Source: DASPLH01 sp035627675 (GTDB taxonomy: Bacteria; Acidobacteriota; Terriglobia; Terriglobales; Acidobacteriaceae). From it: a DNA stretch of 23,829 nucleotides. The notes below the pieces were generated by a model. That model made no database searches and had not been told where the DNA came from. It saw only the letters and a program-made list of their open reading frames with translations. Location of the stretch: positions 1-23,829 of the forward strand of contig DASPLH010000081.1 of the NCBI GenBank assembly GCA_035627675.1. Direction: 5' to 3'. Positions 7,025-15,569 of this stretch are shown in pieces. The stretch's first letter is position 1. Each line of letters starts with the position of its first letter. The position numbers and the translations under genes were made by a program.

Positions 7025-7811
7025 TTCGGTTGCGACGCCGCAGCAGGCTCCCGAAAAAAATCAGCTTCCGGCCATGAGCTTCCTGGCTCACCTGGAGGAG
7101 CTGCGGAAGCGAGTCATCTGGAGCATCCTGGCGATCGTCGGAGGATTCGCCGCCTGCTACGGCTTCCACGAGCAGATTTTCGCCTGGATGCAGCAGCCCA
7201 TTATCGATGCCCTTGGGCGTCACAAGCTTGACACCACGCTGGTCTATACGAATCCCACGGAACCCTTCAACATGTACTTGAAGGTTTCGCTCATCGTCGG
7301 GATCTTTGTCGCCGCCCCTTTCATTCTGTATCAGGTCTGGGCATTCATCTCGCCGGGGCTTTATCGCAATGAGCGCCGGTACGTATTGCCGTTCATGTTC
7401 AGCACGGTTGGGTTGTTCACGGCGGGCGGGTACTTCGGCTATCGCATCGTCTATCCCGCCGCGCTGGATTTCCTGATCGGCTACTCGGCGCAGTTCCGCC
7501 CGATGATCACGATCGGCGAGTACATGGACCTGTTCATGACGATCATTCTCGGACTGGGTGTGGTGTTCGAGATGCCGATCCTCGTGTTCTTCCTTGCGCT
7601 GTTCGGAATCGTAAGCGCCGGTTGGATGTGGAAGAACCTGCGGTACTCGATCCTGGTGATTTTTGTCGTCGCTGCTTTCCTGACACCGACGACGGATATC
7701 ATGAACATGTGCGTTTTCGCGGCTCCGATGATCCTGCTGTACCTGGTCAGCATCGGCGTGGCCTTCATGGTGCACCCGACGCGCAGAAATCGTAAGAAAG
7801 CCAATGCATGA
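7017..7811 (+). CDS. tatC: Twin-arginine translocase subunit TatC
   Basis: The 264-residue protein has the TatC N-terminal signature MSFLAHLEELRKRV (20-33), whose Glu residues help bind the twin-arginine signal peptide. It has six predicted transmembrane helices and the conserved periplasmic EPF segment (TNPTEPFNMYLKVSL). It is the signal-recognition core of the Tat export machine in the inner membrane. The gene overlaps tatA by 8 bases and the next gene by 4 (ATGA), giving a tightly coupled three-gene unit. A run of seven A lies at 7054-7060 near its 5' end. Confidence 0.95.
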   Translation: MSSSVATPQQAPEKNQLPAMSFLAHLEELRKRVIWSILAIVGGFAACYGFHEQIFAWMQQPIIDALGRHKLDTTLVYTNPTEPFNMYLKVSLIVGIFVAAPFILYQVWAFISPGLYRNERRYVLPFMFSTVGLFTAGGYFGYRIVYPAALDFLIGYSAQFRPMITIGEYMDLFMTIILGLGVVFEMPILVFFLALFGIVSAGWMWKNLRYSILVIFVVAAFLTPTTDIMNMCVFAAPMILLYLVSIGVAFMVHPTRRNRKKANA

Positions 7812-8842
7812 TGATTCGCAATCATAGGAAATCGAACGCGGCCAATGGCCGCGTTTGGTGCATCAGGGCGGTGCTCGTAGCGGTCGTAGTTTGCGGACTG
7901 GCCTCCGGCGTTGCCTGCCAGCAGAATCCAAAGGCGGGCACGGAGGCGCAGGCCGCCTCGCGCGTGACCCCGCCGAACCCCGCAGACTTCGATCCGCCCG
8001 CCGGTGCTGCTCCCGCCGGAAAAGTCGATGCCTCGCGCGCGATGAACTACGTCAAAGAGTTCGTCGCCATCGGTCCGAAGCCGCCGAACTCCGAGGGACA
8101 CAAAAAGGCGGAGGACTATCTGCGGTCGAAGCTCCAGGCCCTTGCTCCGCAGGTCGAGGAAGACGCGTTTACGGCCGACACACCCGAAGGGCAGATGCCC
8201 ATGCGCAACTTCATCGCAAAGTTCCCGGGGAAGAAGGACGGAGTGATCGTGCTGGCCGGGCACTACGACACGAACTATCCGTTGCGCGACCGCAACTACG
8301 TTGGAGCCAACGACAGCGGTTCCAGCACGGGACTGCTGCTCGAACTCGCAGAACAGTTCAAGAGCAAGCCTCCGGCCGGCTACAGCGTGTGGATCGTCTT
8401 GCTGGACGGGGAAGAGGCCGTGCGGCATTGGACTCCGGCGGACAGTCTCTACGGCAGCCGGCACCTGGCCCAGCGGTGGAAGGCGGACGGCACGGCGAAG
8501 AACATCAAGGCCCTCATCGTGCTCGACATGGTCGGCGATAAGACGTTGGGGATTGAGCGTGACTACAACTCGGCGTCGTGGTTGCAGGACGTGGTGTTCC
8601 GGGCCGCGACCCGCCTCGGGTCCCAGTCGTACTTCCACGCTCGCGAGATCGGAGTCGAGGACGATCACCGTCCGTTTGCGGAGGTTGGCATCCCCGTGGC
8701 CGATCTGATCGACTTCGAGTATGGGTTCAACAACGTATTCCACCACACTACAGAGGACACGTTGGACAAACTCAGCCCGCACAGCCTGCAAATCGTAGGG
8801 GATGTCGTGCTGGAGACGATTCGCGCGCTGAATATGCGGTGA
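7808..8842 (+). CDS. M28 family metallopeptidase / glutaminyl-peptide cyclotransferase-like lipoprotein
   Basis: The 344-residue protein has an N-terminal hydrophobic segment (20-35) ending in GVAC37, a plausible though non-canonical lipobox. The M28 zinc-peptidase fold follows: GHYDT (151-155), GANDSGSS with D169, the catalytic pair in DGEE (E202/E203), LDMVGD (239-244), DDH287 and HH-TTEDT around 312-318. This pattern and size fit the glutaminyl cyclase-like branch, which converts N-terminal Gln to pyroglutamate, or an aminopeptidase; sequence alone does not decide. It overlaps tatC by 4 bases. The coupling suggests a function tied to exported proteins, but that is inference. Confidence 0.85.
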   Translation: MMIRNHRKSNAANGRVWCIRAVLVAVVVCGLASGVACQQNPKAGTEAQAASRVTPPNPADFDPPAGAAPAGKVDASRAMNYVKEFVAIGPKPPNSEGHKKAEDYLRSKLQALAPQVEEDAFTADTPEGQMPMRNFIAKFPGKKDGVIVLAGHYDTNYPLRDRNYVGANDSGSSTGLLLELAEQFKSKPPAGYSVWIVLLDGEEAVRHWTPADSLYGSRHLAQRWKADGTAKNIKALIVLDMVGDKTLGIERDYNSASWLQDVVFRAATRLGSQSYFHAREIGVEDDHRPFAEVGIPVADLIDFEYGFNNVFHHTTEDTLDKLSPHSLQIVGDVVLETIRALNMR

Positions 8843-8874
8843 GCCGAAAAGGTCTCTCGGCTCCGATGCGATTC

Positions 8875-8904
8875 CGGCCGCCCGGCAGGGCGGCCGTTCT
8901 GTTT
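8875..8904 (+). terminator. Rho-independent terminator of the tat-M28 operon
   Basis: CGGCCGCCC (8875-8883), loop GGCA, GGGCGGCCG (8888-8896), then TTCTGTTT. It lies between the M28 gene and the convergent Rieske gene. Confidence 0.75.
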
Positions 8905-8935
8905 CGCATCGTCGCTCGGGATGACGCGCCGGGAA

Positions 8936-9748
8936 TTACGCCGCTTTTTTCTCGTCGCGGCGGAACGGGTCGCGGACGTAAACCTCGCCGGCCCGAATAT
9001 CGATTTCGTAGGTCTTGATCTGTTTCTGAGCCGGTCCGGCGACGACTCGCCCTGTGCGGCAGTCGAACTGCGAGCCGTGCCATGGGCATTGGACAGTGCA
9101 GCCGATCAGCGCTCCGTCCGAGAGTGGTCCGCCGCGGTGCGTGCAGTGGTCGCTGAAGGCGAAGATGCCCTCGGCCGCCCGTGCGACGGCAACGCGTTCC
9201 GAGCCGATCGTGACGAGCATAATCTGGCCGTCGGTAAGCTCGCTCTGGTTACAGACGGGCCGCGTGAAGTCTTCAACGTGGCGCTGTCTCCATTGGCTTG
9301 CGTTCGCGTAGCGACGGTCCACGCCAATCTGGTTGCGGTAGACGAGCGTTCCGCCGAGCCAGCCGGAAACCCCGAGCGCGATGATTCCGGCCAGGGACAT
9401 CAGGACGGACCGCCCATCGATCGCTTCCCAGGGCCCTCCACGCCTCCAGGCAATGATGACGAACAGCAGCAGCACGGCGGTGTTCAGTCCACCATGGATG
9501 TAGCCGCGCTTTTTTGCGCTGGAGCGCGGAGGCACCACGGTGAGCAGGTCGACGACTCCGGGGACGGCGGCCAGCACGGCTCCGACGCAGCCCGCAACCA
9601 TGCAGTAGAAGCCTGCGCCACGGAGCATGTTGTCGCCCGTGAAGTAGGCGAACACGTCGAAGACGAAGCTGCCGATCCACAGCCCAATCGGGAGCGCGAT
9701 CAGCATCGGGTGAATCGGATGCGAACTGATATGTGCCTTGGATCGCAT
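8936..9748 (-). CDS. DUF2231-Rieske [2Fe-2S] fusion membrane protein
   Basis: The ATG at 9748 follows AGGAGG and gives 270 residues. Residues about 1-140 are a DUF2231-like membrane domain with four hydrophobic helices, starting SSHPIHPMLIALPIGLW. Residues about 155-262 are a Rieske domain with cluster ligands C202-T-H204 and C221-P-W-H224 and the usual following GSQFD. Spacing is that of Rieske ferredoxins, suggesting a membrane-tethered electron carrier. Its redox partner is not in the window. The neighbouring divergent gene is a solute symporter and gives no direct hint. The upstream frame extension to 9916 is not supported. Confidence 0.88.
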   Translation of the reverse strand: MRSKAHISSHPIHPMLIALPIGLWIGSFVFDVFAYFTGDNMLRGAGFYCMVAGCVGAVLAAVPGVVDLLTVVPPRSSAKKRGYIHGGLNTAVLLLFVIIAWRRGGPWEAIDGRSVLMSLAGIIALGVSGWLGGTLVYRNQIGVDRRYANASQWRQRHVEDFTRPVCNQSELTDGQIMLVTIGSERVAVARAAEGIFAFSDHCTHRGGPLSDGALIGCTVQCPWHGSQFDCRTGRVVAGPAQKQIKTYEIDIRAGEVYVRDPFRRDEKKAA

Positions 9749-9899
9749 AACCCTCCTGCACTCTGCATGGATTCGCCGGCGCGGCGCTCGGGATGGCCGA
9801 CAGGTGGCGACCCTGCGGCGGCCTGGCGCCGGAGGTATCGCGTGAGGTGTCGGGGTATTTGCGAACCGGAGGTTTTCCGCTGTAATCGCCGCGACCCCT

Positions 9900-11696
9900 A
9901 TGCAGCTATCGACCATCGACTGGGTTGTGATCGTCGCCTACTTCGCCATGAACCTGGCGATTGGCCTCTTCTACTACCGCCGCGCCAGCCGGAGCGTGGG
10001 AGAGTTTTTCATCTCGGGCCGCGACGTGCCGTGGTGGCTGGCAGGAACGTCCATGGTGGCGACGACCTTCGGCGCGGACACGCCCCTGGTCGTTACCGGA
10101 ATTGTGTTCCGCTACGGCGTTGCCGGGAACTGGCTCTGGTGGTCGATGGCGCTGAGCGGGATGCTGACCGTGTTCTTCTTCGCGCGCCTCTGGCGCAGGG
10201 CAGGAGTGCTGACCGACATGGAGTTCGCCGAACTGCGCTATGCGGGAGCTCCGGCGGCCTTCCTGCGCGGCTTTCGGGCGCTTTACCTCGCACTTCCGGT
10301 GAACACGATCATCATGGGCTGGGTGAACCTCGCAATGGCGAAGGTGCTCGAGTTGACGCTCGGCATCCGCAAGCTGGATGCGGTGATGTTCTGCCTGGCC
10401 ATGACCGTGATCTACGCCGCAATCTCCGGATTGTGGGCGGTGCTGTGGACCGACCTGCTGCAATTCGTTCTGAAGATGGCGATGGTCATCGCGCTGGCGG
10501 TGTTCGCCGTCAGGGCCGTGGGCGGCATGGGCGCATTGCAGGCCAGGCTGGCCGCCCACACGGCTCCGGAGGGCTCGCCGTACACGGCTTTCGTGCCCGA
10601 TTGGACGAGCGGATGGTTCGTGATGTTCCTCGTGTACCTGAGCGTGAACTGGTGGGCGAGTTGGTATCCGGGAGCGGAACCGGGCGGTGGCGGGTACGTC
10701 GCGCAGCGGATTTTCAGCGCCAAGGATGAGAAGAACTCGCTGGCCGCGACGCTGTGGTTCAACATCGCCCACTACGCGTTGCGTCCGTGGCCCTGGATTC
10801 TCACGGCGCTGGTGGCTGTGCTGATGTTCCCGGAGACGAAGGATCCCGAGACGGGCTACATACGGGTGATGATTGCCGAGCTGCCGCCGAGCTTGCGCGG
10901 CCTGATGCTCGCCGGATTCGCGGCGGCATACATGTCAACCATCGGGACGCACATCAACCTTGGCGCTTCCTACCTGATCAACGACGTCTATCGCCGCTTC
11001 ATGGCGCGCGACCGCGACCAGAGGCACTACGTGCGGGCTTCGCGGATGGCAACCGTGCTGGTCACGCTGCTGGCGGCCGTGGCGACCTACTACATGCACT
11101 CCATCGAAGGCGCATGGAAGTTCCTGATCGCCATTGGAGCGGGCGCCGGACTGGTCTTCATGCTGCGCTGGTTCTGGTGGAGAATCAACGCGTGGAGCGA
11201 GGTTTCGGCGATGACCGCTGCGGCGGCGTCCTCGCTCTGGCTACAGTCGAGGCTGGCGAGCGGCTTCGTGGATCGCCTGCGGGGGTTCGACCCGAAGTTG
11301 CCGGCGGGACCGCTGAACGCCGCTGACGCGCACGGCTTCGCGTGGCTGATGCTGCTCACGACGGCGTTCACCACTGTGAGTTGGATCGCTGTGACGTTGC
11401 TGACGCCTCCGGAACCTGAAGACAAGCTGCGCGAGTTCTACCGCAAGGTGCAGCCGGCTTCGGTGGGCTGGCGTCGCATCGCTCGCCTGGAGGGGATCGA
11501 ATCCAACCAGAACCTGGTGTGGTCGGCCGTGGACTGGGTCGCCGGATGCGCGCTCATCTACTTCGCGCTGTTCGGCATCGGCAAAATCATCTTCGGCGAC
11601 TGGATCGCAGGGGTCTGCATGCTGATTGGCGCGGCGGGCATGCTGAGGTTCTTGTTCTGGGACCTCAACCGCCGGGGATGGGAGTCGCTGAGGTAA
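9900..11696 (+). CDS. Sodium:solute symporter family (SSS) transporter
   Basis: The 598-residue protein has about 13-15 hydrophobic helices and the SSS N terminus: LSTIDWVVIVAYFAMNLAIG, then EFFISGRDVPWWLAGTSMVATTFGADTP, which contains the conserved Gly/Trp and substrate/sodium-site region. A later GFAAAYMSTIGTHINLGASYLINDVY segment matches the sodium-binding TM8 region. SSS proteins take up sugars, amino acids, carboxylates or other small molecules with sodium; the substrate is unknown. The C-terminal extension after about residue 500 adds two further helices. The start ATG lies 151 bases from the divergent Rieske gene and has no strong Shine-Dalgarno. Confidence 0.9.
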   Translation: MQLSTIDWVVIVAYFAMNLAIGLFYYRRASRSVGEFFISGRDVPWWLAGTSMVATTFGADTPLVVTGIVFRYGVAGNWLWWSMALSGMLTVFFFARLWRRAGVLTDMEFAELRYAGAPAAFLRGFRALYLALPVNTIIMGWVNLAMAKVLELTLGIRKLDAVMFCLAMTVIYAAISGLWAVLWTDLLQFVLKMAMVIALAVFAVRAVGGMGALQARLAAHTAPEGSPYTAFVPDWTSGWFVMFLVYLSVNWWASWYPGAEPGGGGYVAQRIFSAKDEKNSLAATLWFNIAHYALRPWPWILTALVAVLMFPETKDPETGYIRVMIAELPPSLRGLMLAGFAAAYMSTIGTHINLGASYLINDVYRRFMARDRDQRHYVRASRMATVLVTLLAAVATYYMHSIEGAWKFLIAIGAGAGLVFMLRWFWWRINAWSEVSAMTAAAASSLWLQSRLASGFVDRLRGFDPKLPAGPLNAADAHGFAWLMLLTTAFTTVSWIAVTLLTPPEPEDKLREFYRKVQPASVGWRRIARLEGIESNQNLVWSAVDWVAGCALIYFALFGIGKIIFGDWIAGVCMLIGAAGMLRFLFWDLNRRGWESLR

Positions 11697-11704
11697 ACAG
11701 CTCT

Positions 11705-11730
11705 CGCAAACTCCCGCCCTGGGTTTTGCG
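11705..11730. terminator. Possible bidirectional terminator between convergent genes
   Basis: CGCAAA (11705-11710) pairs with TTTGCG (11725-11730), with an inner CCC/GGG stem and a small bulge. It lies between the symporter stop and the TerC-family stop. No long T-tract is present. Confidence 0.35.
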
Positions 11731-11738
11731 GGCTCCGG

Positions 11739-12716
11739 TCAGGATTCCGGAGCGGGTTCGGGCAATTCCTGCGTCTTCTTGGCCGGGTAGAGCAAACTCA
11801 GCCCGATGGACAACGCGAGCACTCCTACGACCACTCCGAGGGCCACCACGATCGGGATCTCGATGTAGTGCGATGCCAGCATCTTCGCGCCGATGAACAT
11901 CAGGATCACCGCCAACCCGTAGTGCAGCAGGTGGAACAGGTCCATCATCCCCGAGAGCGCGAAGTAGAGCGAGCGCAGGCCGAGGATCGCGAATACGTTC
12001 GAGGTGTAAACGATGAACGGGTCGCGCGTAATGGCCAGTACGGCGGGAATCGAGTCCACGGCGAAGATGACGTCGGTAGTCTCGACGACGATCAGGACGA
12101 GCGCGAGCGGCGTAGCGTACCGGAGCCCGTCCTTCACGACGAAGAAGTTCGGACCCTCGTAATCGGAGGTCATCCTCATGTGAGTACGGAACCACTTCAC
12201 GAGAGGGTTGCGCTCGGGGTGTACCGACTCCTCGCTCTGCCGCAGCAGCCGGAAGCCGACGAACAGGAGGAACGCGCCGAAGACGTAGATGATCCAATGG
12301 AAGCGGTTGATCAGGGTGACGCCGGTCGCGATGAAGACCGCGCGCATCACGAGAGCGCCGATGATGCCCCAGAAGAGAACCTTGTGCTGGAACGGTCCGG
12401 GAACCTTGAAGTACCGGAAGATCAGCAGGAAGACGAACAGGTTATCTACGGATAACGACTCCTCGATCAGGTAACCGGTCACGAACTCGAGGGCCAGCGT
12501 GCTGTTCGGACGGTTCATGTTCCCGGTCATCGTGTGGCCGAAGAAGTAGATCAGCACGCCGAAGGTCGCGGCGAGAGAGATCCATACGCCCGTCCAGGTG
12601 AGCGCTTCGCGGAAGCTGACGGTGTGCGCCTTCCGATTGAACACGCCCAGGTCAAGGGCGAGCATGAAGAGCACGAATATGTTGAAGCCGATCCAGAAGA
12701 TCCAGTTCGAGGGCAT
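11739..12716 (-). CDS. TerC/Alx family integral membrane protein
   Basis: The 325-residue protein has about nine hydrophobic helices and the two acidic TerC signatures: EESLSVDNLFVF (E85-F96) and ETTDVIFAVDSIPA (E212, D215, D221). Alx of E. coli, in this family, is linked to manganese export and alkaline response, and TerC to tellurite resistance. The length matches Alx-type proteins. A manganese or other divalent-metal role is therefore likely but not proved here. It starts 33 bases after the nadB stop on the same strand, so it may be co-transcribed with nadB. No upstream ribosome-binding site stands out. Confidence 0.88.
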   Translation of the reverse strand: MPSNWIFWIGFNIFVLFMLALDLGVFNRKAHTVSFREALTWTGVWISLAATFGVLIYFFGHTMTGNMNRPNSTLALEFVTGYLIEESLSVDNLFVFLLIFRYFKVPGPFQHKVLFWGIIGALVMRAVFIATGVTLINRFHWIIYVFGAFLLFVGFRLLRQSEESVHPERNPLVKWFRTHMRMTSDYEGPNFFVVKDGLRYATPLALVLIVVETTDVIFAVDSIPAVLAITRDPFIVYTSNVFAILGLRSLYFALSGMMDLFHLLHYGLAVILMFIGAKMLASHYIEIPIVVALGVVVGVLALSIGLSLLYPAKKTQELPEPAPES

Positions 12717-12749
12717 CAGGACGATTTTACAGAACAGAAGCGGATTTTT

Positions 12750-14327
12750 TTACTGGAACCTGACGGCATCTCCGCAGACGCTGGAGTGCTTCAGGAATTT
12801 CGTGTCGTTGTGGAACGGGAAATCGGTCCGGTAGTGTGCCCCGCGGCTCTCCTCGCGGGCGAGAGCGGAGCGGGCAATGAGGGTTGCGGTGGCCAGGATG
12901 TTTCGGGCTTCCCATCCGCGTCGCGAAGTTGCGGGTGCGAGCAGGGAGGCGAGCTCCTGGAGTCGCGCCAGGGTCGTCCGCAGCCGCTTGCCTTCGCGCA
13001 CAATGCCCACGTCTCGCCACATCAAATCCTGAACTTCGGTGATCAGCGCCTCGGTGTTCGAGTCGGGAATCGGCGTGCCGCCATCCAGCGCCGTGCGGTG
13101 CGCGGCGCGCCTTGGGGAAGCAGGACTGCGCTTCGATTCGGATGACATTGCCTCGGCAGCACGGGCTCCGAACACGAGTCCCTCGAGCAGGGAGTTGCTG
13201 GCCAGCCGGTTGCCTCCGTGAACGCCGGTGCAGGCGGCTTCTCCGGCAGCGTACAGGCCGGGCAGAGTGGTGCGTCCGTCGAGGTCGGTCTTCACGCCGC
13301 CCATGGCGTAATGAGCCGCCGGGCGGATCGGCACCAGCTCCTCCGTGAAGTCGATGTTGTGCTGCATGCAGGTTGCGTAGATCCGCGGGAAGCGCTTCTT
13401 CAGACGCTCGGCGGGGAGGTGTGTCAGGTCGAGGTAGACGACCGGGTCCTTGAGCGGACTGACCTCCAGCTCGTGCGCGATGGCGCGCGCCACCACGTCG
13501 CGGGGCGCAAGCTCTCCCATCTCGTGGTACTTGGGCATGAAACGCGAGAGGTTCGAGTTGCGCAGGTACGCGCCTTCGCCCCGCAGCGCTTCCGACAGCA
13601 GAAAACGTGGAGCCTTTTTCAGGTAGAGCGCCGTGGGATGGAACTGCACGAATTCCATGTCGCTGATTTCGGCTCCGGCGCGGAATGCCATGGCTACGCC
13701 GTCGCCCGTGGCGACGGTTGGGTTCGTGGTGTTGGCGTAAACCTGTCCGAGACCGCCGGTGGCGAGCAATACCGAGCGGGCCGGAATGTCCTCGTACTCG
13801 CCGTTGTCATTGATCAGGCGCACGCCGGACACGCGGCCATCTTCGACGATGAGGTCTGTCGTGAAGCCGAATTCCCGGAACGTGATGTTCTTGACCGCGC
13901 CGGCGCAGGCGTAGAGCGCGCGCCCGATCTCGCGCCCGGTGGAGTCTCCGTTGGCGTGGAGCACGCGGTCGCGGCTGTGAGCGCCCTCGCGGGTGAAGGC
14001 GAGTTTCGTGCCGTGGCGGTCGAAGGCCGTGCCCCACTTGATGAGCTCTTCGATTCGCGCCGGGCCTTCTTCCACGAGGACGCGTGTTGCGGCGGGATCG
14101 CAGAGGCCGTCGCCGGCGTTGAGCGTGTCCTGAAGGTGCAGGCTGATCTCGTCTTCATCGCTCAGCGCGGCGGCGATGCCGCCCTGCGCGTACTGCGTGT
14201 TGGACTCGTTCAGTTCGCGTTTGGCGAGGCAGAGCACGCGCCCGTGCTTTCCCAGCGCGATGGCGGCGCGCATGCCGGCGACTCCGGCGCCGACAACGAT
14301 GAAGTCGAATTCGTGTACGCCCTTCAT
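12750..14327 (-). CDS. nadB: L-aspartate oxidase (NadB)
   Basis: The 525-residue protein begins at the ATG at 14327 with a Rossmann FAD motif FIVVGAGVAGMRAA (GxGxxG at 13-18). It has the NadB/SdhA-family blocks TQYAQGGIAAAL, TGGLGQVYANTTNP, FVQFHPTALY, SEALRGEGAYLRN, RPAAHYAMGGVKTD and GNRLASNSLLEGLVFG. Length fits NadB and not the longer SdhA or FrdA subunits. It oxidises L-aspartate to iminoaspartate, the first step of de novo NAD synthesis with NadA. The NadA and NadC genes are not in the window. The open frame continues upstream to 15701 only as the antisense of aroB. The next gene downstream on the same strand encodes a TerC-family protein. Confidence 0.94.
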   Translation of the reverse strand: MKGVHEFDFIVVGAGVAGMRAAIALGKHGRVLCLAKRELNESNTQYAQGGIAAALSDEDEISLHLQDTLNAGDGLCDPAATRVLVEEGPARIEELIKWGTAFDRHGTKLAFTREGAHSRDRVLHANGDSTGREIGRALYACAGAVKNITFREFGFTTDLIVEDGRVSGVRLINDNGEYEDIPARSVLLATGGLGQVYANTTNPTVATGDGVAMAFRAGAEISDMEFVQFHPTALYLKKAPRFLLSEALRGEGAYLRNSNLSRFMPKYHEMGELAPRDVVARAIAHELEVSPLKDPVVYLDLTHLPAERLKKRFPRIYATCMQHNIDFTEELVPIRPAAHYAMGGVKTDLDGRTTLPGLYAAGEAACTGVHGGNRLASNSLLEGLVFGARAAEAMSSESKRSPASPRRAAHRTALDGGTPIPDSNTEALITEVQDLMWRDVGIVREGKRLRTTLARLQELASLLAPATSRRGWEARNILATATLIARSALAREESRGAHYRTDFPFHNDTKFLKHSSVCGDAVRFQ

Positions 14328-14450
14328 GATTTCTGGGAATGGTAGCACGCTGGAAGCGGAGCGGACGGGGCAGAAGCCCATTCTCGCTTGGGGTAACATA
14401 GACTCGTGCGCGCGCGGTCCGTCGCGCGCCTGAGAGTTCGAGTTCCTATC

Positions 14451-15548
14451 GTGATTCGAGTCCCAGTCAGAACCAAAGTGCACGATTACGAGGCGCTCAT
14501 CGAGCAGGGGGCGCTCCGCTCGGCCGGCAACTACATACGCGAAGTTCTGCCGGAAACGCGCCGTCTGTTCACCGTGACCGTGCCGCGCGTTCGGAGGCAG
14601 CACGGAAAGCGCCTGGCCGATTCCATGGTGCAGGCCGGCATCGAGCACAGCATCATCGAGATGCCCGACGGTGAGCACTGGAAGACTCTCGACACCGTGG
14701 AGGAACTTGCATCGAAACTGGTGAAACTCGGAGCGGATCGCGAGTCCGCGCTGCTGACGTTCGGCGGCGGAGTTGTCGGCGACGTCGGCGGGTTCCTGGC
14801 CTCGATCTACATGCGCGGAATTCCGTTCGTCCATTTGCCCACGACCCTGCTCGCGCAGGTGGATGCCTCCATCGGCGGCAAGACAGGCGTGAACCTCGAC
14901 GAGGGCAAGAACCTGCTCGGCACCTTTCAGCAGCCGCGGATGGTGCTGATCGACCCCGAGGTGCTGTCCACGCTGCCCGAACGCGAGTTTCGCTCGGGGC
15001 TGTTCGAGGCCTTGAAGGCGGGAGTGATCGGGGACCCTCGGATCTTCGAGTTCATGGAGCAGCAGCGCGACCGCATCCTGCGCCGCGATCCCGGAACGCT
15101 GGAGTGGCTGATCTCGGAAAGCGTGAGAGTAAAGGCCAACGTGGTCGGCGAGGACGAGCACGAGAAAGGGCTGCGGCGCATCCTGAACTTCGGGCACACG
15201 ATCGGGCACGCGCTGGAAGCCGAGACCGGCTACAAGCAGTTCCTGCACGGCGAAGCCATTGCGTGGGGAATGATCGCCGCCACCATGGTTTCGGCGGCCA
15301 TGCAGCGAACCGATTCGGCCACGGCGCAGCGTCTCATCAGCACCGTGCTCGCCTATGCGACGCTGCCGAAAGTGGACGTGAAGCCGAGGAACATCCTGCG
15401 CAGACTCGCGCGCGACAAGAAGACGCTGAACGGAAAAGTACATTTCGTGCTTCCGGTGGAGATTGGCCGCGTGGTGATGGAAACCGACGTGCCGGAACGC
15501 GCGCTGCTGCAAGCGGTGGAAGAACTCAGGTATCTTTCGCGGGCGTAA
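14451..15548 (+). CDS. aroB: 3-dehydroquinate synthase (AroB)
   Basis: The protein has the full AroB signature set: FGGGVVGDVGGFLAS (NAD and substrate site), LPTTLLAQVDASIGGKTGVNL, the zinc-ligand region NFGHTIGHALE and HGEAIAWGM. It converts DAHP to 3-dehydroquinate, the second step of the shikimate pathway. I prefer the GTG at 14451, which gives MIRVPVRTKVHDYEALI, the expected family N terminus of 365 residues. The GTG at 14406 would add 15 Arg/Val-rich residues. Neither has a strong Shine-Dalgarno. The gene is divergent from nadB and followed 21 bases later by ubiE/menG. Confidence 0.93.
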   Translation: MIRVPVRTKVHDYEALIEQGALRSAGNYIREVLPETRRLFTVTVPRVRRQHGKRLADSMVQAGIEHSIIEMPDGEHWKTLDTVEELASKLVKLGADRESALLTFGGGVVGDVGGFLASIYMRGIPFVHLPTTLLAQVDASIGGKTGVNLDEGKNLLGTFQQPRMVLIDPEVLSTLPEREFRSGLFEALKAGVIGDPRIFEFMEQQRDRILRRDPGTLEWLISESVRVKANVVGEDEHEKGLRRILNFGHTIGHALEAETGYKQFLHGEAIAWGMIAATMVSAAMQRTDSATAQRLISTVLAYATLPKVDVKPRNILRRLARDKKTLNGKVHFVLPVEIGRVVMETDVPERALLQAVEELRYLSRA

Positions 15549-15569
15549 GAGGACGTAAGAAGGGACCGT

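Noticed and set aside
8921..10729. A 602-codon plus-strand ORF
   Set aside because: It is antisense to the Rieske gene and then out of frame within the symporter gene; its product is Arg/Asp-rich without family motifs.
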